Positions 51,649-61,279 of a DNA stretch of 64,000 bases are shown piece after piece (the stretch's first letter is position 1; each line of letters opens with the position of its first letter). Source of the DNA: SVTX01 sp045632305 (GTDB taxonomy: Bacteria > Bacillota > Clostridia > Oscillospirales > CAG-272); NCBI GenBank assembly GCA_045632305.1, contig JAZQWL010000033.1:1-64000 (forward strand), in the 5' to 3' direction. Below the pieces are notes generated by a model. The model made no database searches, had not been told where the DNA came from, and saw only the letters and a program-made list of their open reading frames with translations. Made by a program: the position numbers and the translations under genes.

Positions 51649-53436
51649 TTACTTCTTTGTAGCAGTTACTGCTTCACCGTCAAGAGTAATTGTGTAAGTA
51701 CCGATTTCGGGAATGATCACGTTGTCGCCGCCTGCTGCGCCGTACCATGTTACTGTACCGTCAGCTGCTACGTTGATGATCTTGATAGCCGCGATCTGTT
51801 CTGCGCCGAGCCAGTCTGCGTTGTCCTTAGCTTCCCATGTGTACTCTGTGGAAACTGCGCCGTCAACGGGAGTGATAGCGTTCTGAGATTCAGCTCTCCA
51901 TGTGTCACCGTCGCCGATCGTACCAACGAGGAAGTAACCTTCAAGCTTTGTAGCTGTAAGAGAACCGCCTGCTGTGAAGTCAGCGGGATCTGTGAGTGTG
52001 AGAACGAGCTCGTAGAGACCGTAGGAATCAACTGTTACGTTGTCGCCGTTTTCAGCATTGCCGTACCAGATGTCTGCATCCCAACCTGCAAAGCCGTAAA
52101 CTGCCTTACATGCGCCTACAAAGCCAGTCATCCAGGAAGCGTCTGTGTCTGCTTCTGTGAATGTGTAATATGCTCTGTATGTTGTGTCGTTAACCTTTTC
52201 GAATTCGATGCCGGAGCCACAGTTCCAGAACTGACCGCCGTTAACTACACCTGCGAGCCAGAAGGACTTAGCAACTGCTTCGATAGTAGCTGTGTTGCTT
52301 GTTGCGTTGAACGCGATCTTGTAAACGCCTGCCTCGAGAGCGAGGTTACCGCCGTCGTTCCATGTACCGCACTCGTTAATTACTGTGATAGCTTCCTGAC
52401 CGAACCAAGCGTCGCTTACCTTATTGTAAAGCTTGATTTCAACGGGCTCGGAAATGTTGAGAAGGAAGGAGAAGTTTTCCTTTGTATCATCGGGAGTCAT
52501 CTTGAAGTCTTCGCTGATTGCCCATTCTTCTACCATGGAGCCGCGAATATACATTTCATGTGTTGCCTGAAGGGGTTCCTTCTTTTCAACAAGCTCGTAT
52601 GTGATTGTATTGTCAGCGGGATGATCGGGATATGTTGTGTAGATGATCTTATAGATACCGTCCTGACCTTCAGCCAAGAAGATATTCCATGTCCAATATT
52701 CCTTATTGAACTCGTCGTGACCTTCGAATACAACTGTACCGTCTGCGCCCTTAACTGTTGCAAACTTCTTGTCAGCTGCTGTGTATGTATTGCTGTCGTA
52801 TCTGTTTACACCGTCTGCGTATTCAACGCCAGGAACGTAACCGATACCAACCTGACCGTCGTATGTGCCGCCGTAGCAGATCTGGAATGCGTCTCCTGCA
52901 TACATGAGAATTTCGATCTCGTATACGTTAGCGGAAGCGTTATCTGTCTTTGTCATCATGAGGTGCTGGATGGAGTTATCATGGTTCCAACCACTCTGCT
53001 TCATGTCACCGGAGCCGGTACCGATGAGGTAGTATTCCTTTTCGTCAGCTACGAATACGTTGCTTGTGAACTTAGCGAAGATATAAGTTTCTTCATTGAT
53101 GGGTGCGTCGAAGTTAAACGCCTGTGTAAGGGATGCTTCTGCAAACCAACCTGTGAAGTCCTTGCCTTCAACTGCGTCGGGAGTCCAGGATGTAACCTTG
53201 CTTCCCTTTTCGATCTTTTCTTCCTTAAGGAGCTTACTGCCCTGATACCAATAAACTGTTACTTTGTTAGCATCGTCTTCCGAAGGTGCCTGTGTAGGAT
53301 CTTCTGCAGGAGCTTCTGTGGGAGCTTCTGTTGTGGGTGTTTCTGCGGGCTTTTCATCCTTGTTACATGCAACGAAGCAAGAAACTGAAAGCACGAGAAT
53401 CATAATAATTGAAATAATGGATAAGAGTCTCTTCAT
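51649..53436 (-). CDS. lipoprotein with repeated carbohydrate-binding-like modules
   Basis: A 595-residue lipoprotein (lipid Cys24 in SCFVAC), then a Thr/Glu/Pro/Ala linker to 54. An InlB-type Listeria-Bacteroides repeat lies at 58-122 (VYWYQGSKLL to YIFAKFT, with GWF). Four further beta-sandwich modules follow at about 128-285, 290-388, 390-490 and 495-595. Each opens with YYLIGTGSG, MYIRGSM, FWLAGVV or YFLVGTIGDG, and each has Trp residues, as in SusE/SusF and starch-binding modules. It probably holds starch at the surface. A promoter lies upstream; it is the first gene of the transport operon. Family placement is by pattern, not by search. Confidence 0.75.
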   Translation of the reverse strand: MKRLLSIISIIMILVLSVSCFVACNKDEKPAETPTTEAPTEAPAEDPTQAPSEDDANKVTVYWYQGSKLLKEEKIEKGSKVTSWTPDAVEGKDFTGWFAEASLTQAFNFDAPINEETYIFAKFTSNVFVADEKEYYLIGTGSGDMKQSGWNHDNSIQHLMMTKTDNASANVYEIEILMYAGDAFQICYGGTYDGQVGIGYVPGVEYADGVNRYDSNTYTAADKKFATVKGADGTVVFEGHDEFNKEYWTWNIFLAEGQDGIYKIIYTTYPDHPADNTITYELVEKKEPLQATHEMYIRGSMVEEWAISEDFKMTPDDTKENFSFLLNISEPVEIKLYNKVSDAWFGQEAITVINECGTWNDGGNLALEAGVYKIAFNATSNTATIEAVAKSFWLAGVVNGGQFWNCGSGIEFEKVNDTTYRAYYTFTEADTDASWMTGFVGACKAVYGFAGWDADIWYGNAENGDNVTVDSYGLYELVLTLTDPADFTAGGSLTATKLEGYFLVGTIGDGDTWRAESQNAITPVDGAVSTEYTWEAKDNADWLGAEQIAAIKIINVAADGTVTWYGAAGGDNVIIPEIGTYTITLDGEAVTATKK

Positions 53437-53504
53437 AGTCTTTCTCCTTTTTAAAAAATTTTATTGTGTTAGGTCTCCCTTTTGGAGGCCGCTCTAACAA
53501 TTAT

Positions 53505-53533
53505 ATTATACAACTTGCACACAAAAATGTCAA
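53505..53533 (-). promoter_or_regulatory. promoter of the starch-binding lipoprotein and transporter operon
   Basis: Minus-strand TTGACA (53528-53533) and TATAAT (53505-53510), 17-base spacer, about 70 bases before the lipoprotein gene. Confidence 0.86.
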
Positions 53534-53612
53534 GTATCTGTATAATTTTTTACCTTATGCACAAATACCGCAGTTTTATTTGTGTATTATGCGCAATTTT
53601 TTAAGAAAATTT

Positions 53613-53626
53613 TCGAAATTTTTCGA
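53613..53626. promoter_or_regulatory. candidate LacI-type operator, distal to the transporter promoter
   Basis: TCGAAA-TT-TTTCGA is a perfect palindrome identical in both arms to the malQ site at 55230-55243. It lies 80 bases upstream of the -35 at 53533 and after malQ. If used, it could act by looping or through another promoter. Confidence 0.5.
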
Positions 53627-53672
53627 AATTCTCCGTTATTTTGAGGTTTAAAACGCGTTTTTTGTCGAATTT

Positions 53673-55196
53673 TTATCTGTTCGTTTTAACAGCCAACGAC
53701 GAAAGCTTATTTGCCAGAGCATCGTCCATTCGATCAGCCGAGCAGCGCCAGCTCCAGTTTTTGGTACTAAGCGTTCCCGGAGAATTCATACGGGATTCCG
53801 CGCCCGTGCCGAGAATATCCTGCATGGGAAGAATAACGTATCTCGCGGGGCTCGCGTAAGCCATCTTTATAACCGCCTCTCTCGCTCTGTGCATAGTTGC
53901 CTTGGCATTCACCTGCTCCGAAGAATATCTGAATCCGATACGGAACTTTTTACACTCGAGAGCAACGTCGCGGTAGAACACGTCTCTCTGCGCCTCTTCC
54001 ATTCCCTCAAGGAATTCAATAAAGGTAAGATTATCGTGCGTACCCGTGTAGACCACACTGTTCTCGCCGCAATTTGAGGGCTTGAACTCATGATCGGGAT
54101 TGCCGTCAAATGCAAATTCAAGGATCTTCATACCGGGATAGCCGACGTTGCGCATAAGACGGTAAACACCGTCGTCAAGCACACCGAGATCCTCGGCAAT
54201 TATATTCCAATCCTTTTTATCCTCAAAAAGAGCTTCCTTCGGGCCGTCGAGCCATCTGCCGACCCTCGCATTCGTGCTACCTGCGGGAATCGCATAAAAG
54301 CGATCGAATCCTCTGAAGTGATCTATACGTACGATATCGTACATGGAAAGCGCTTTTCTGAGTCTGCGCGTCCACCACGAATAGCCGTCATTTTTCATTC
54401 TTTCCCAATCGTACAAAGGATTTCCCCAAAGCTGACCGTCCTCACTGAAGTAATCGGGCGGCACGCCCGCCACCTCGGTCGGAACGCCGTCGCCGTTGAG
54501 CAAGAACAGCTCGGGATGAGCCCATACCTCGGCGCTGTCCTCGGAAACGTAGAGGGGCATATCACCCATGATCTGCACTCCCATGGAGTTTGCATATTCC
54601 TTCAGCTCATTCCACTGACGGAAAAATTCATACTGGGTAAATTGCCAGAACAGTATCTCTTCCTCGTTTTTCTCAATGAACTCGTCAAGCGCGCGACCGT
54701 CACGCGTGCGGTATTTTTCCTCCCACTGAGAGAGCGCAACCCAGCCGTGTGTTTCTTTGAGCGCCATAAACACGGCAAAATCAAAATACTCACCGTTTAT
54801 AAGAAACTTGGCAAACTCGAAATCGTTGCGGTCAAATCGCGAAAACGCAAGCTTCAGCAGCGGTATGCGGCGATAAAACAACGATTCGTAATTGACTCTT
54901 TCGGGCTCCCACGGAGAGACGCAGGAATATTCCTCCGCCTCCGCCTCTGTGAGAAGTCCCTTCTCAATCAAAATATCAATATCGATCAGATACGGGCTTC
55001 CCGCGATCGCGCAGGACGAAGAATAGGGAGAGTCTCCGTAACCCGTGGGAACAAGAGGTAGCACCTGCCAAATTTTCTGTCGTGACCTTGCAAGGAAATC
55101 AACGAAATCGCGGGCGCTCTTTCCCATAGTACCGACTCCGTACGGCGAAGATAGCGCCGTGATCGGTAACAAAATTCCCGCATAACGCTCTTTCAT
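53673..55196 (-). CDS. malQ: 4-alpha-glucanotransferase
   Basis: A 507-residue GH77 amylomaltase that rearranges maltodextrins into longer chains and glucose. The start at 55196 (MKERYAGILLPITALSSPYG) is preferred over far upstream in-frame Met codons because the N-terminus matches the family. The catalytic set is present: VRIDHFRGFDRFYAIP (Asp), IAEDLG (Glu) and GTHDNLT (Asp). Cytoplasmic. It has its own promoter with an operator-like palindrome just downstream. Confidence 0.96.
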   Translation of the reverse strand: MKERYAGILLPITALSSPYGVGTMGKSARDFVDFLARSRQKIWQVLPLVPTGYGDSPYSSSCAIAGSPYLIDIDILIEKGLLTEAEAEEYSCVSPWEPERVNYESLFYRRIPLLKLAFSRFDRNDFEFAKFLINGEYFDFAVFMALKETHGWVALSQWEEKYRTRDGRALDEFIEKNEEEILFWQFTQYEFFRQWNELKEYANSMGVQIMGDMPLYVSEDSAEVWAHPELFLLNGDGVPTEVAGVPPDYFSEDGQLWGNPLYDWERMKNDGYSWWTRRLRKALSMYDIVRIDHFRGFDRFYAIPAGSTNARVGRWLDGPKEALFEDKKDWNIIAEDLGVLDDGVYRLMRNVGYPGMKILEFAFDGNPDHEFKPSNCGENSVVYTGTHDNLTFIEFLEGMEEAQRDVFYRDVALECKKFRIGFRYSSEQVNAKATMHRAREAVIKMAYASPARYVILPMQDILGTGAESRMNSPGTLSTKNWSWRCSADRMDDALANKLSSLAVKTNR

Positions 55197-55229
55197 TATT
55201 AATATTCCCCCTTCATTGCATTTTATATT

Positions 55230-55243
55230 TCGAAAGTTTTCGA
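55230..55243. promoter_or_regulatory. candidate LacI-type operator of malQ
   Basis: TCGAAA-GT-TTTCGA has 6-base perfect inverted arms. It lies roughly at +11 to +24 of the malQ transcript, a classic repressor roadblock position. Confidence 0.6.
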
Positions 55244-55260
55244 TTATATCTTTCACTTTT

Positions 55261-55289
55261 ATTCTATCATGTTTTTTCATCCGTGTCAA
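55261..55289 (-). promoter_or_regulatory. promoter of malQ
   Basis: Minus-strand TTGACA (55284-55289) and TAGAAT (55261-55266), 17-base spacer. Confidence 0.8.
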
Positions 55290-55383
55290 GTAAAAAGTGG
55301 ATTTCATTATATATTTTTTATAAAAAAATAATTGCAAAACGCAAAAAGTTGCTCATTTTTCACAATTTTTTTTTGAAAAGTCA

Positions 55384-55412
55384 TTGAAAAATTCTTTAAG
55401 CTATGATATAAT
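55384..55412 (+). promoter_or_regulatory. promoter of the LacI regulator and pullulanase
   Basis: TTGAAA (55384-55389) and TATAAT (55407-55412), 17-base spacer. Just downstream, CACTGAAAGTG (55455-55465) and TTTCGAAA (55466-55473) resemble partial operator sites, so autoregulation is plausible. Confidence 0.75.
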
Positions 55413-55496
55413 CAGTATAGAAACACTCAAAAGACAGAATAAATATTCTAAAATCACTGAAAGTGTTTCGAAAATAACTCAAAGAAAGAAAAGAAA

Positions 55497-56474
55497 ATGA
55501 CCATCAAAGAAATCGCTTCCGCGCTCGGGCTCTCCCCAAGCACAGTTTCAAAGGCGCTCAATAACGCCTCCGATATCAGCGCAGAGACACGCGTGCGTGT
55601 AAACAATTACGCAAAATCCATCGGCTTCTCCCTGCACCGCCCCCAGGAATCCAAGCGCATCTGCGTTCTCTTCGAGAATATGGATTCTCAGGATAATTCA
55701 CAGGTCGGCTATCCCGTGCTTACGGGCTTTCAGCAAGCGGCGAACGCCTATCGCTACGAGGTAGTTATCGAGCATTGCTCCGACAAAAATCCTCCCCATC
55801 TCAAAAAGCTCTGTCAGGAAAACAATTACTGCGGACTTATGATCCTCGGCACCAAACTCAACAGCCCGATCATAAAAGAGCTTGAATCCACGAGCATTCC
55901 CACAATGCTTATGGACTCGTACATCACAAACCCCAAGGTCGCATGCATCAGCAGTGACAATATCAACTCCATTGCCGATATCGTAAAGCATCTCATATCG
56001 CTCGGACACAGAAAGATCGGCTTCCTTGGAGGTGACAAGGAGTCAATTGTTACAAGAGAGAGATTTTCGGGATACCTTATCGGTCTTCTTGAAGGCGACA
56101 TAGAATTTAACAGCAATTACGTGCGTTACGGAAATTACACGGAATCCTGCGGACTTGACGCCGCCGATCATTTTGCGGATCTCGGAGTTACCGCCATCGT
56201 TTGCGCCTCCGACCTTATCGCCATCGGTCTTATAAACGGTCTTAAAAAGCGTGGGCTCTCCGTTCCCGAGGACATCTCGGTAAGCGGCTTTGACAATCTC
56301 GATATCGCAAGATATTTCACCCCTGCGTTAACTACCGTAAAGCAGGATTTCACAACGCTCGGTGAAAACGCGTTCACCCTTCTCCGTCAGGCGATCAAGG
56401 GCAACAAAACCAAGCGCGTAACCATTCACACGGAGCCCATATTCCGTGATTCAACAGGCCCTGTAAAAAAATAA
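55497..56474 (+). CDS. LacI-family transcriptional regulator
   Basis: A 325-residue repressor-type protein with an N-terminal LacI helix-turn-helix (MTIKEIASALGLSPSTVSKALNNASDISAETRVRV, residues 1-35 plus hinge) and a periplasmic-binding-like effector domain ending DISVSGFDNLDIARYFTPALTTV and LGENAFTLL. It is divergent from malQ and cotranscribed with pullulanase (30-base gap), so it is the likely regulator of the starch locus, with maltose or a dextrin as probable effector. Start ATG at 55497 has AAAGAAAG upstream rather than a strong ribosome-binding site. Confidence 0.93.
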   Translation: MTIKEIASALGLSPSTVSKALNNASDISAETRVRVNNYAKSIGFSLHRPQESKRICVLFENMDSQDNSQVGYPVLTGFQQAANAYRYEVVIEHCSDKNPPHLKKLCQENNYCGLMILGTKLNSPIIKELESTSIPTMLMDSYITNPKVACISSDNINSIADIVKHLISLGHRKIGFLGGDKESIVTRERFSGYLIGLLEGDIEFNSNYVRYGNYTESCGLDAADHFADLGVTAIVCASDLIAIGLINGLKKRGLSVPEDISVSGFDNLDIARYFTPALTTVKQDFTTLGENAFTLLRQAIKGNKTKRVTIHTEPIFRDSTGPVKK

Positions 56475-56504
56475 ATACATAAATAAGAAAGTGCGAGGTA
56501 CATT

Positions 56505-59237
56505 ATGAAAGCAAAACATTTACGTATCGTTTCTCTGTTGCTTGTCATCTTTATGCTTCTATCACTTACACTGACAGCATGCAACAAAGCGGACGGCGAC
56601 ACTAATGGCGAGGACGCTACAACCAAAGGCGCAAATGCCGACGGCACACCCACAACGGATCAAAGCTCCGACAAAGACCCCGATGAGGAAGCTACAACGG
56701 GCGGTTGGACAGTTCCCGAGGGAGAATACACCATTCCCATGGAGGACGGCTACAATCAGATCACATTCTATTGGTCACACCCCGGTGTTATCGAAAACTG
56801 CGACATCTGGGCTTGGTGGGACGGTAAGGAAGGCAGCGGCTACGTTATGCATCCGTGTGAATACGGCGCAAAGGTAGTACTCAATATCCCCGAGGGAATT
56901 GAGCAGATCGGATTTATCGTTCGTACAAACTGCTCCGAGCCGGGCGGCTCCTCATGGGGAGAGGCAACCAAGGACGCCACAAGTGAAGACAGATTTGCCG
57001 TTATCGAAGGAAAAGAAACCTTCATTTATTTAAAGAGCGGCGACGCGGCGCAATACACAAGTAACGACGGAGGCAAGACGCTTACCATGATAAAGAAATT
57101 TACGCTTGCCGGAATGAGAGACTTCCACAGCATTCAGTACAATATCACGCCCAAGACCGCTATTACAAAATATAGCCAGGTAAAGGTGTTCGAGGGCGAC
57201 CGTGAGCTTACGGTCCTCAGCATCACAAATATGGGCAAGGAAGCTACGAGCGGTATCATCGAGGTTGAAGAAACCCTCGATATCGGTAAGAACTACCGAG
57301 TTGAGATCGAGGGCTACGGCGAAAAGCCCGTTGTTCCCACATCCATCTTCGACAGTGAAGAATTTATAAGCAAATACACGTATGACGGCGACGATCTCGG
57401 TGCGGTTATCAACGGAAGCAATACGACCTTCAAGGTTTGGGCTCCCACGGCCTCCAAGGTAGTCCTCAATCTCTTCACCGCAGGTAACGGCGGCGAAGCA
57501 TACAAGAGAGTTGATATGACACTTGGCGAGCGCGGTGTATGGTCGCATACAGAAGCTTGCGGTCACGGAACGTATTACACCTACACAGTAACAACCTCCG
57601 TAGGCACACAGGAAGCGGTTGACCCCTACGCAAAGGCAGCAGGGCTTAACGGTAACCGAGGCATGGTTGTAGACCTCTCCCGCACAAATCCGACGGGCTG
57701 GGGCGCAGACTTCTCTACGGGTATTGACAGCTACTCCGACGCAATCATCTGGGAAGTGCACGTTCGTGACTTCTCCAACAAGATCGCATCCTCACAGTAC
57801 AAGGGCAAATATCTCGCATTCACAGAGCGAGGACTTGTAAACGAGTTCGGTCAGAGCGTTGGCGTTGACTATCTCGTTAAGCTTGGCATTACACACGTTC
57901 ACCTCCTCCCCGTTTACGATTACGCAACGGTTGACGAGGCAAATCCCGACAGTCAGTTCAACTGGGGCTACGATCCCAAGAACTACAACGTTCCCGAGGG
58001 TAGCTATTCCACAGACCCCTTCAACGGTGAAGTGAGAATCAGAGAATACAAGGAAATGGTAAAGGCGCTCCACGAGGCGGGTATCGGTGTTGTAATGGAC
58101 GTTGTATACAACCACACTTATGACGCAAACAGCTCCTTTAACAAGATAGTTCCCTACTACTATTACAGATACACCGCTACGGGTGCTAACTCCTCTGCAT
58201 CGGGTTGCGGTAACGATACTGCATCCGAAAGATACATGTACGGTAAGTTCATGGTTGACTCCGTAAAGTATTGGGCAGAGGAATACGATCTCGACGGCTT
58301 CCGCTTCGACCTTATGGGACTCCACGACCTTGCAACTATGCAGAAGGTTGAAAATGCAGTACATGCGGTAAATCCTGAAGCCATTATCTACGGTGAGGGC
58401 TGGACAATGGGCTCAACGATCGACGGAAGCCCCATGGCTAACCAGTCGCAGATAAGCAAGATCAAGCCGCTTGAGGGCTCTATCGGTGGTATCGCGGTAT
58501 TCAACGACGCGATCCGCGACGGTCTTAAGGGCAGCGTATTCACCTCTACCTCCAAGGGCTATATAAGCGGTAACGGCGCGGGATCCTACCCGAACGTTCT
58601 CTTCGGCATCAAGGGCGGTATGGGCACAGGCCCCGCATGGACAGTTAATAATTCCATGGTAGTCAACTACATGAGCGCGCACGATAACAACACCCTTTGG
58701 GATAAGCTCCTTCTCTCCAACCCTGACAATACGGTTGAAGAACGACTCGCCATGAACCGTCTTGGCGCAACGATCCTTTTGATCTCCAAGGGTACAGTAT
58801 TCTTCCAGGCGGGCGAAGAAATGCTCCGCACAAAGGACGGCGACGAAAACAGCTACAAGTCGAGCGACGCTATCAACAATATCGACTGGTCGGTATTGAA
58901 GGAAGGCGCAAACGAATACGAAATGATGCTCTACTACCGCGAGCTTATCCGCGTAAGAAATACGTATGATATTTTCACAACGGTAAGCACCGCAGTTACC
59001 TCCAAGGATCTTGGCGAAGGTAAGGCGGCAATCACGATCGATAACCACGCAGGCAAGAAGGCACTCGTTATCTCCAATCCTACGGATGAAGCGATCACGT
59101 ATACACTCACGGGTGATTGGACGATGGTTATCAACGGCGTAAGCGTTATGGACGAATATACAGCTTGCTCGGGCGAGATCACAATTCCCGCTTGCAGCGC
59201 AGTTGTTCTTCTCAACGCGAAAGCTCTCAACGGTTAA
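56505..59237 (+). CDS. type I pullulanase lipoprotein
   Basis: A 910-residue debranching enzyme that cuts alpha-1,6 links of pullulan and starch. It has a lipoprotein signal (SLTLTAC, Cys26), an Asp/Thr-rich linker to about 72, a CBM41/PUD-like module (about 74-190; ITFYWSHPGVIENCDIWAWW), a domain near 195-285, a CBM48 (290-400; TTFKVWAPTASKVVLNLF) and a GH13 barrel. FNWGYDP (485-491) is the type I pullulanase marker. Catalytic residues are Asp602, Glu631 and Asp727. It follows the LacI gene by 30 bases and sits on the cell surface. Confidence 0.95.
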   Translation: MKAKHLRIVSLLLVIFMLLSLTLTACNKADGDTNGEDATTKGANADGTPTTDQSSDKDPDEEATTGGWTVPEGEYTIPMEDGYNQITFYWSHPGVIENCDIWAWWDGKEGSGYVMHPCEYGAKVVLNIPEGIEQIGFIVRTNCSEPGGSSWGEATKDATSEDRFAVIEGKETFIYLKSGDAAQYTSNDGGKTLTMIKKFTLAGMRDFHSIQYNITPKTAITKYSQVKVFEGDRELTVLSITNMGKEATSGIIEVEETLDIGKNYRVEIEGYGEKPVVPTSIFDSEEFISKYTYDGDDLGAVINGSNTTFKVWAPTASKVVLNLFTAGNGGEAYKRVDMTLGERGVWSHTEACGHGTYYTYTVTTSVGTQEAVDPYAKAAGLNGNRGMVVDLSRTNPTGWGADFSTGIDSYSDAIIWEVHVRDFSNKIASSQYKGKYLAFTERGLVNEFGQSVGVDYLVKLGITHVHLLPVYDYATVDEANPDSQFNWGYDPKNYNVPEGSYSTDPFNGEVRIREYKEMVKALHEAGIGVVMDVVYNHTYDANSSFNKIVPYYYYRYTATGANSSASGCGNDTASERYMYGKFMVDSVKYWAEEYDLDGFRFDLMGLHDLATMQKVENAVHAVNPEAIIYGEGWTMGSTIDGSPMANQSQISKIKPLEGSIGGIAVFNDAIRDGLKGSVFTSTSKGYISGNGAGSYPNVLFGIKGGMGTGPAWTVNNSMVVNYMSAHDNNTLWDKLLLSNPDNTVEERLAMNRLGATILLISKGTVFFQAGEEMLRTKDGDENSYKSSDAINNIDWSVLKEGANEYEMMLYYRELIRVRNTYDIFTTVSTAVTSKDLGEGKAAITIDNHAGKKALVISNPTDEAITYTLTGDWTMVINGVSVMDEYTACSGEITIPACSAVVLLNAKALNG

Positions 59238-59245
59238 TATAATCG

Positions 59246-59283
59246 AAAAACACCCCGTCGGCATGACCGACGGGGTGTTTTTA
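59246..59283 (+). terminator. terminator of the pullulanase gene
   Basis: AAACACCCCGTCGG (59248-59261) and CCGACGGGGTGTTT (59267-59280) form a 14-bp perfect stem with CATGA loop, followed by TTTATA. Confidence 0.93.
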
Positions 59284-59289
59284 TAAATC

Positions 59290-59323
59290 AAGCTTCCCTT
59301 CGCATATATGCGTCGGGAAGCTT
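59290..59323 (-). terminator. probable terminator of the 5'-nucleotidase gene
   Basis: AAGCTTCCC and GGGAAGCTT (9 bp) enclose the self-complementary CGCATATATGCG. On the minus strand it follows the nucleotidase stop by 7 bases and is followed by GATTTATAAAAAC, a modest T-run. Confidence 0.7.
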
Positions 59324-59330
59324 TTCCTTT

Positions 59331-61262
59331 TTATTCAACTATAAGCTCGGCTTCCGCCTGCTTTTTAGCTTTCTTTTTTCTTGTGTGCTTAACAACTCCG
59401 CGAACTGCAAATACAACGCCTACGATAACGCCGTTAACCAGCACGATCGCAACAACGGTAAATACGTTAATGTTCTTTAAAAGCTTTATAGGATTTATAC
59501 TGGAATAAACGACCTTTCGTCCGTCAACCTCCGCGTATTTTTCATCCATCTCGCCGCCCATGGCGTTAAGATAATCAGAAATTGCGAACCATTCCTTCAA
59601 GGGCTTGCCGTCCTCGTCCTTGATAACGTGATTTACAAGCTCGTCGGTCGCAATAGGATTGCCATTTTCATCTCGGGGAGTAATTGAAATAAGTCCCATA
59701 GACGTTTCCTCAACCGATCCTAACATCTGTCCCATATACATTCCCGCAACGACGAAATAAAGCTTTTCGTTATCTATCTTACTGAGCGTTCCGTCCTCAT
59801 TACGAAGTCTTGCATAGTCAACCTTGTTGAAAATCATTCTGTTGGTGTTGAACGAATATTCAACACCCGACATAAAGAGCTGCGCAGATGTCATAAGCGG
59901 CTGAATTGACGCGTCAAGCTCAATTGCATTCTTCAAATCCTTGCCCGTAAGGTAAATACCGATAAGCTCGCCCTCGGTTCCAACACCCAGGGACGCCGCA
60001 TTGAATACGTCGGAAACCGTCACCTTTCCCAAAGGAAGACTACCGCGAATAACGCCAGAAGCTGTGATCGCTACGTCGACGTGCTTGCCTGTATTCTTTT
60101 CTACCGCCCATTTATATGCGTCAGAGAAGATATTGCAAAGCGTGGATTCGTGCTGTGTAGCATAGACCTCATCCACCGTATCAAAGACATAAGGGTTATT
60201 TACAAGCACCTGATCAAAGGTGAGCCCATATTTTGAAAGATAATCTCTCTCGACATCCGCCTTGTATCCCTCAACAAGCGCCGCGATTTCGGGATCGTCA
60301 GGTATGCTTTCGTTAATGGGAATAAGCTCGTAATCTGTAAGAGATACGCCCATACCATCAAATTTAAGCTTCAGAACACCGAGATTTCTGCCATACTCCG
60401 CAGCAGACACAATAAGCGTTCCGTTGACCTTGATGGGCTCCTCAAGTGTGGTATGCGTATGTCCCGACACGATAACATCAATGCCGTCAACCTCCTTTGC
60501 GAGCTCATAGTCCTCGCCCTCTCCGTCCTCGGTTCCCGCATGAGATAAGCAAACTACGACGGGATGCGCGCCATAACGGCTCTCACAATCCGCAACCGCC
60601 GCGCTCACCGTTCTCCTTGCAGCATCTGCCATAGCCTCAAATTTCATTCCCGAATTCGGAGCGCAATCATCGGAATCAACACCGAAAACGCCAAAAATAA
60701 CGTAATATGTACCGCCCCGCTCAATGATCGTGTAATCCTTTACTCCGTAATCGTTGTATGCAGCCCAAAGCTCCGCGTCATATCCTTCCTGCCCTTCTCT
60801 TGGCGGAAGATAATTTGAGCAAACGATCTCAGGTAAGCGTTCTCCGCTTGCAACAGCGGCATTCAGCATTGATTTAAGACCGCTCTGGAGATAATCGAAC
60901 TCGTGATTTCCGAAGGTCGTTACATCAAAGCCCATCTTTCCCATCAGGCGAAGCTCAAGAGCCGAGGTCGCATACGCGGTCTGGAAAAGCGAGCCCATAG
61001 AAAAGTCGCCACCATCAACCAGAATCGCATCGTGGTCAATTGCCTTCTGCGCCTTGATTGCCGTCATAAGACGCGCGTAGCCACCGTATTCTCCCTCGCC
61101 CGTTTCATTGGCGGAAGGAAGAAAATGCGAATGCAGATCGTGTGTAAAAAGAATCGTAATGTCGCTATCCTGCTGCGGCTTTGATGCCGCAGGAATTACG
61201 ATAAACACAGAGCAAATCAAAAGGACTGCAACTATCAAGCAAGAAATACGCTTAAATTTCAT
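59331..61262 (-). CDS. surface 5'-nucleotidase/2',3'-cyclic phosphodiesterase family protein
   Basis: A 643-residue metallophosphatase. A signal peptide (residues 1-27, ending PAASKP) leads to the catalytic domain with FTHDLHSHF, ILVDGGDFSMG, TFGNHEFDYL, CLSHAGTEDG and VSGHTHTTLEE, the metal-binding motifs, and the C-terminal 5_nucleotid_C domain. A membrane helix (about 601-625, VVAIVLVNGVIVGVVFAV) and a Lys-rich tail anchor it. It likely salvages nucleosides from extracellular nucleotides. It follows the FGGY kinase gene by 17 bases. Confidence 0.9.
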   Translation of the reverse strand: MKFKRISCLIVAVLLICSVFIVIPAASKPQQDSDITILFTHDLHSHFLPSANETGEGEYGGYARLMTAIKAQKAIDHDAILVDGGDFSMGSLFQTAYATSALELRLMGKMGFDVTTFGNHEFDYLQSGLKSMLNAAVASGERLPEIVCSNYLPPREGQEGYDAELWAAYNDYGVKDYTIIERGGTYYVIFGVFGVDSDDCAPNSGMKFEAMADAARRTVSAAVADCESRYGAHPVVVCLSHAGTEDGEGEDYELAKEVDGIDVIVSGHTHTTLEEPIKVNGTLIVSAAEYGRNLGVLKLKFDGMGVSLTDYELIPINESIPDDPEIAALVEGYKADVERDYLSKYGLTFDQVLVNNPYVFDTVDEVYATQHESTLCNIFSDAYKWAVEKNTGKHVDVAITASGVIRGSLPLGKVTVSDVFNAASLGVGTEGELIGIYLTGKDLKNAIELDASIQPLMTSAQLFMSGVEYSFNTNRMIFNKVDYARLRNEDGTLSKIDNEKLYFVVAGMYMGQMLGSVEETSMGLISITPRDENGNPIATDELVNHVIKDEDGKPLKEWFAISDYLNAMGGEMDEKYAEVDGRKVVYSSINPIKLLKNINVFTVVAIVLVNGVIVGVVFAVRGVVKHTRKKKAKKQAEAELIVE

Positions 61263-61279
61263 AATATTTCCCTTTCTTT

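Noticed and set aside
53651..53664. AAAACGCGTTTT as an operator or malQ terminator
   Set aside because: It is short, unsupported by a T-run or a second copy, and explainable by chance in AT-rich DNA.
54090..55061. A 323-residue plus-strand frame opposite malQ
   Set aside because: Shadow of malQ; no motifs or start signals.
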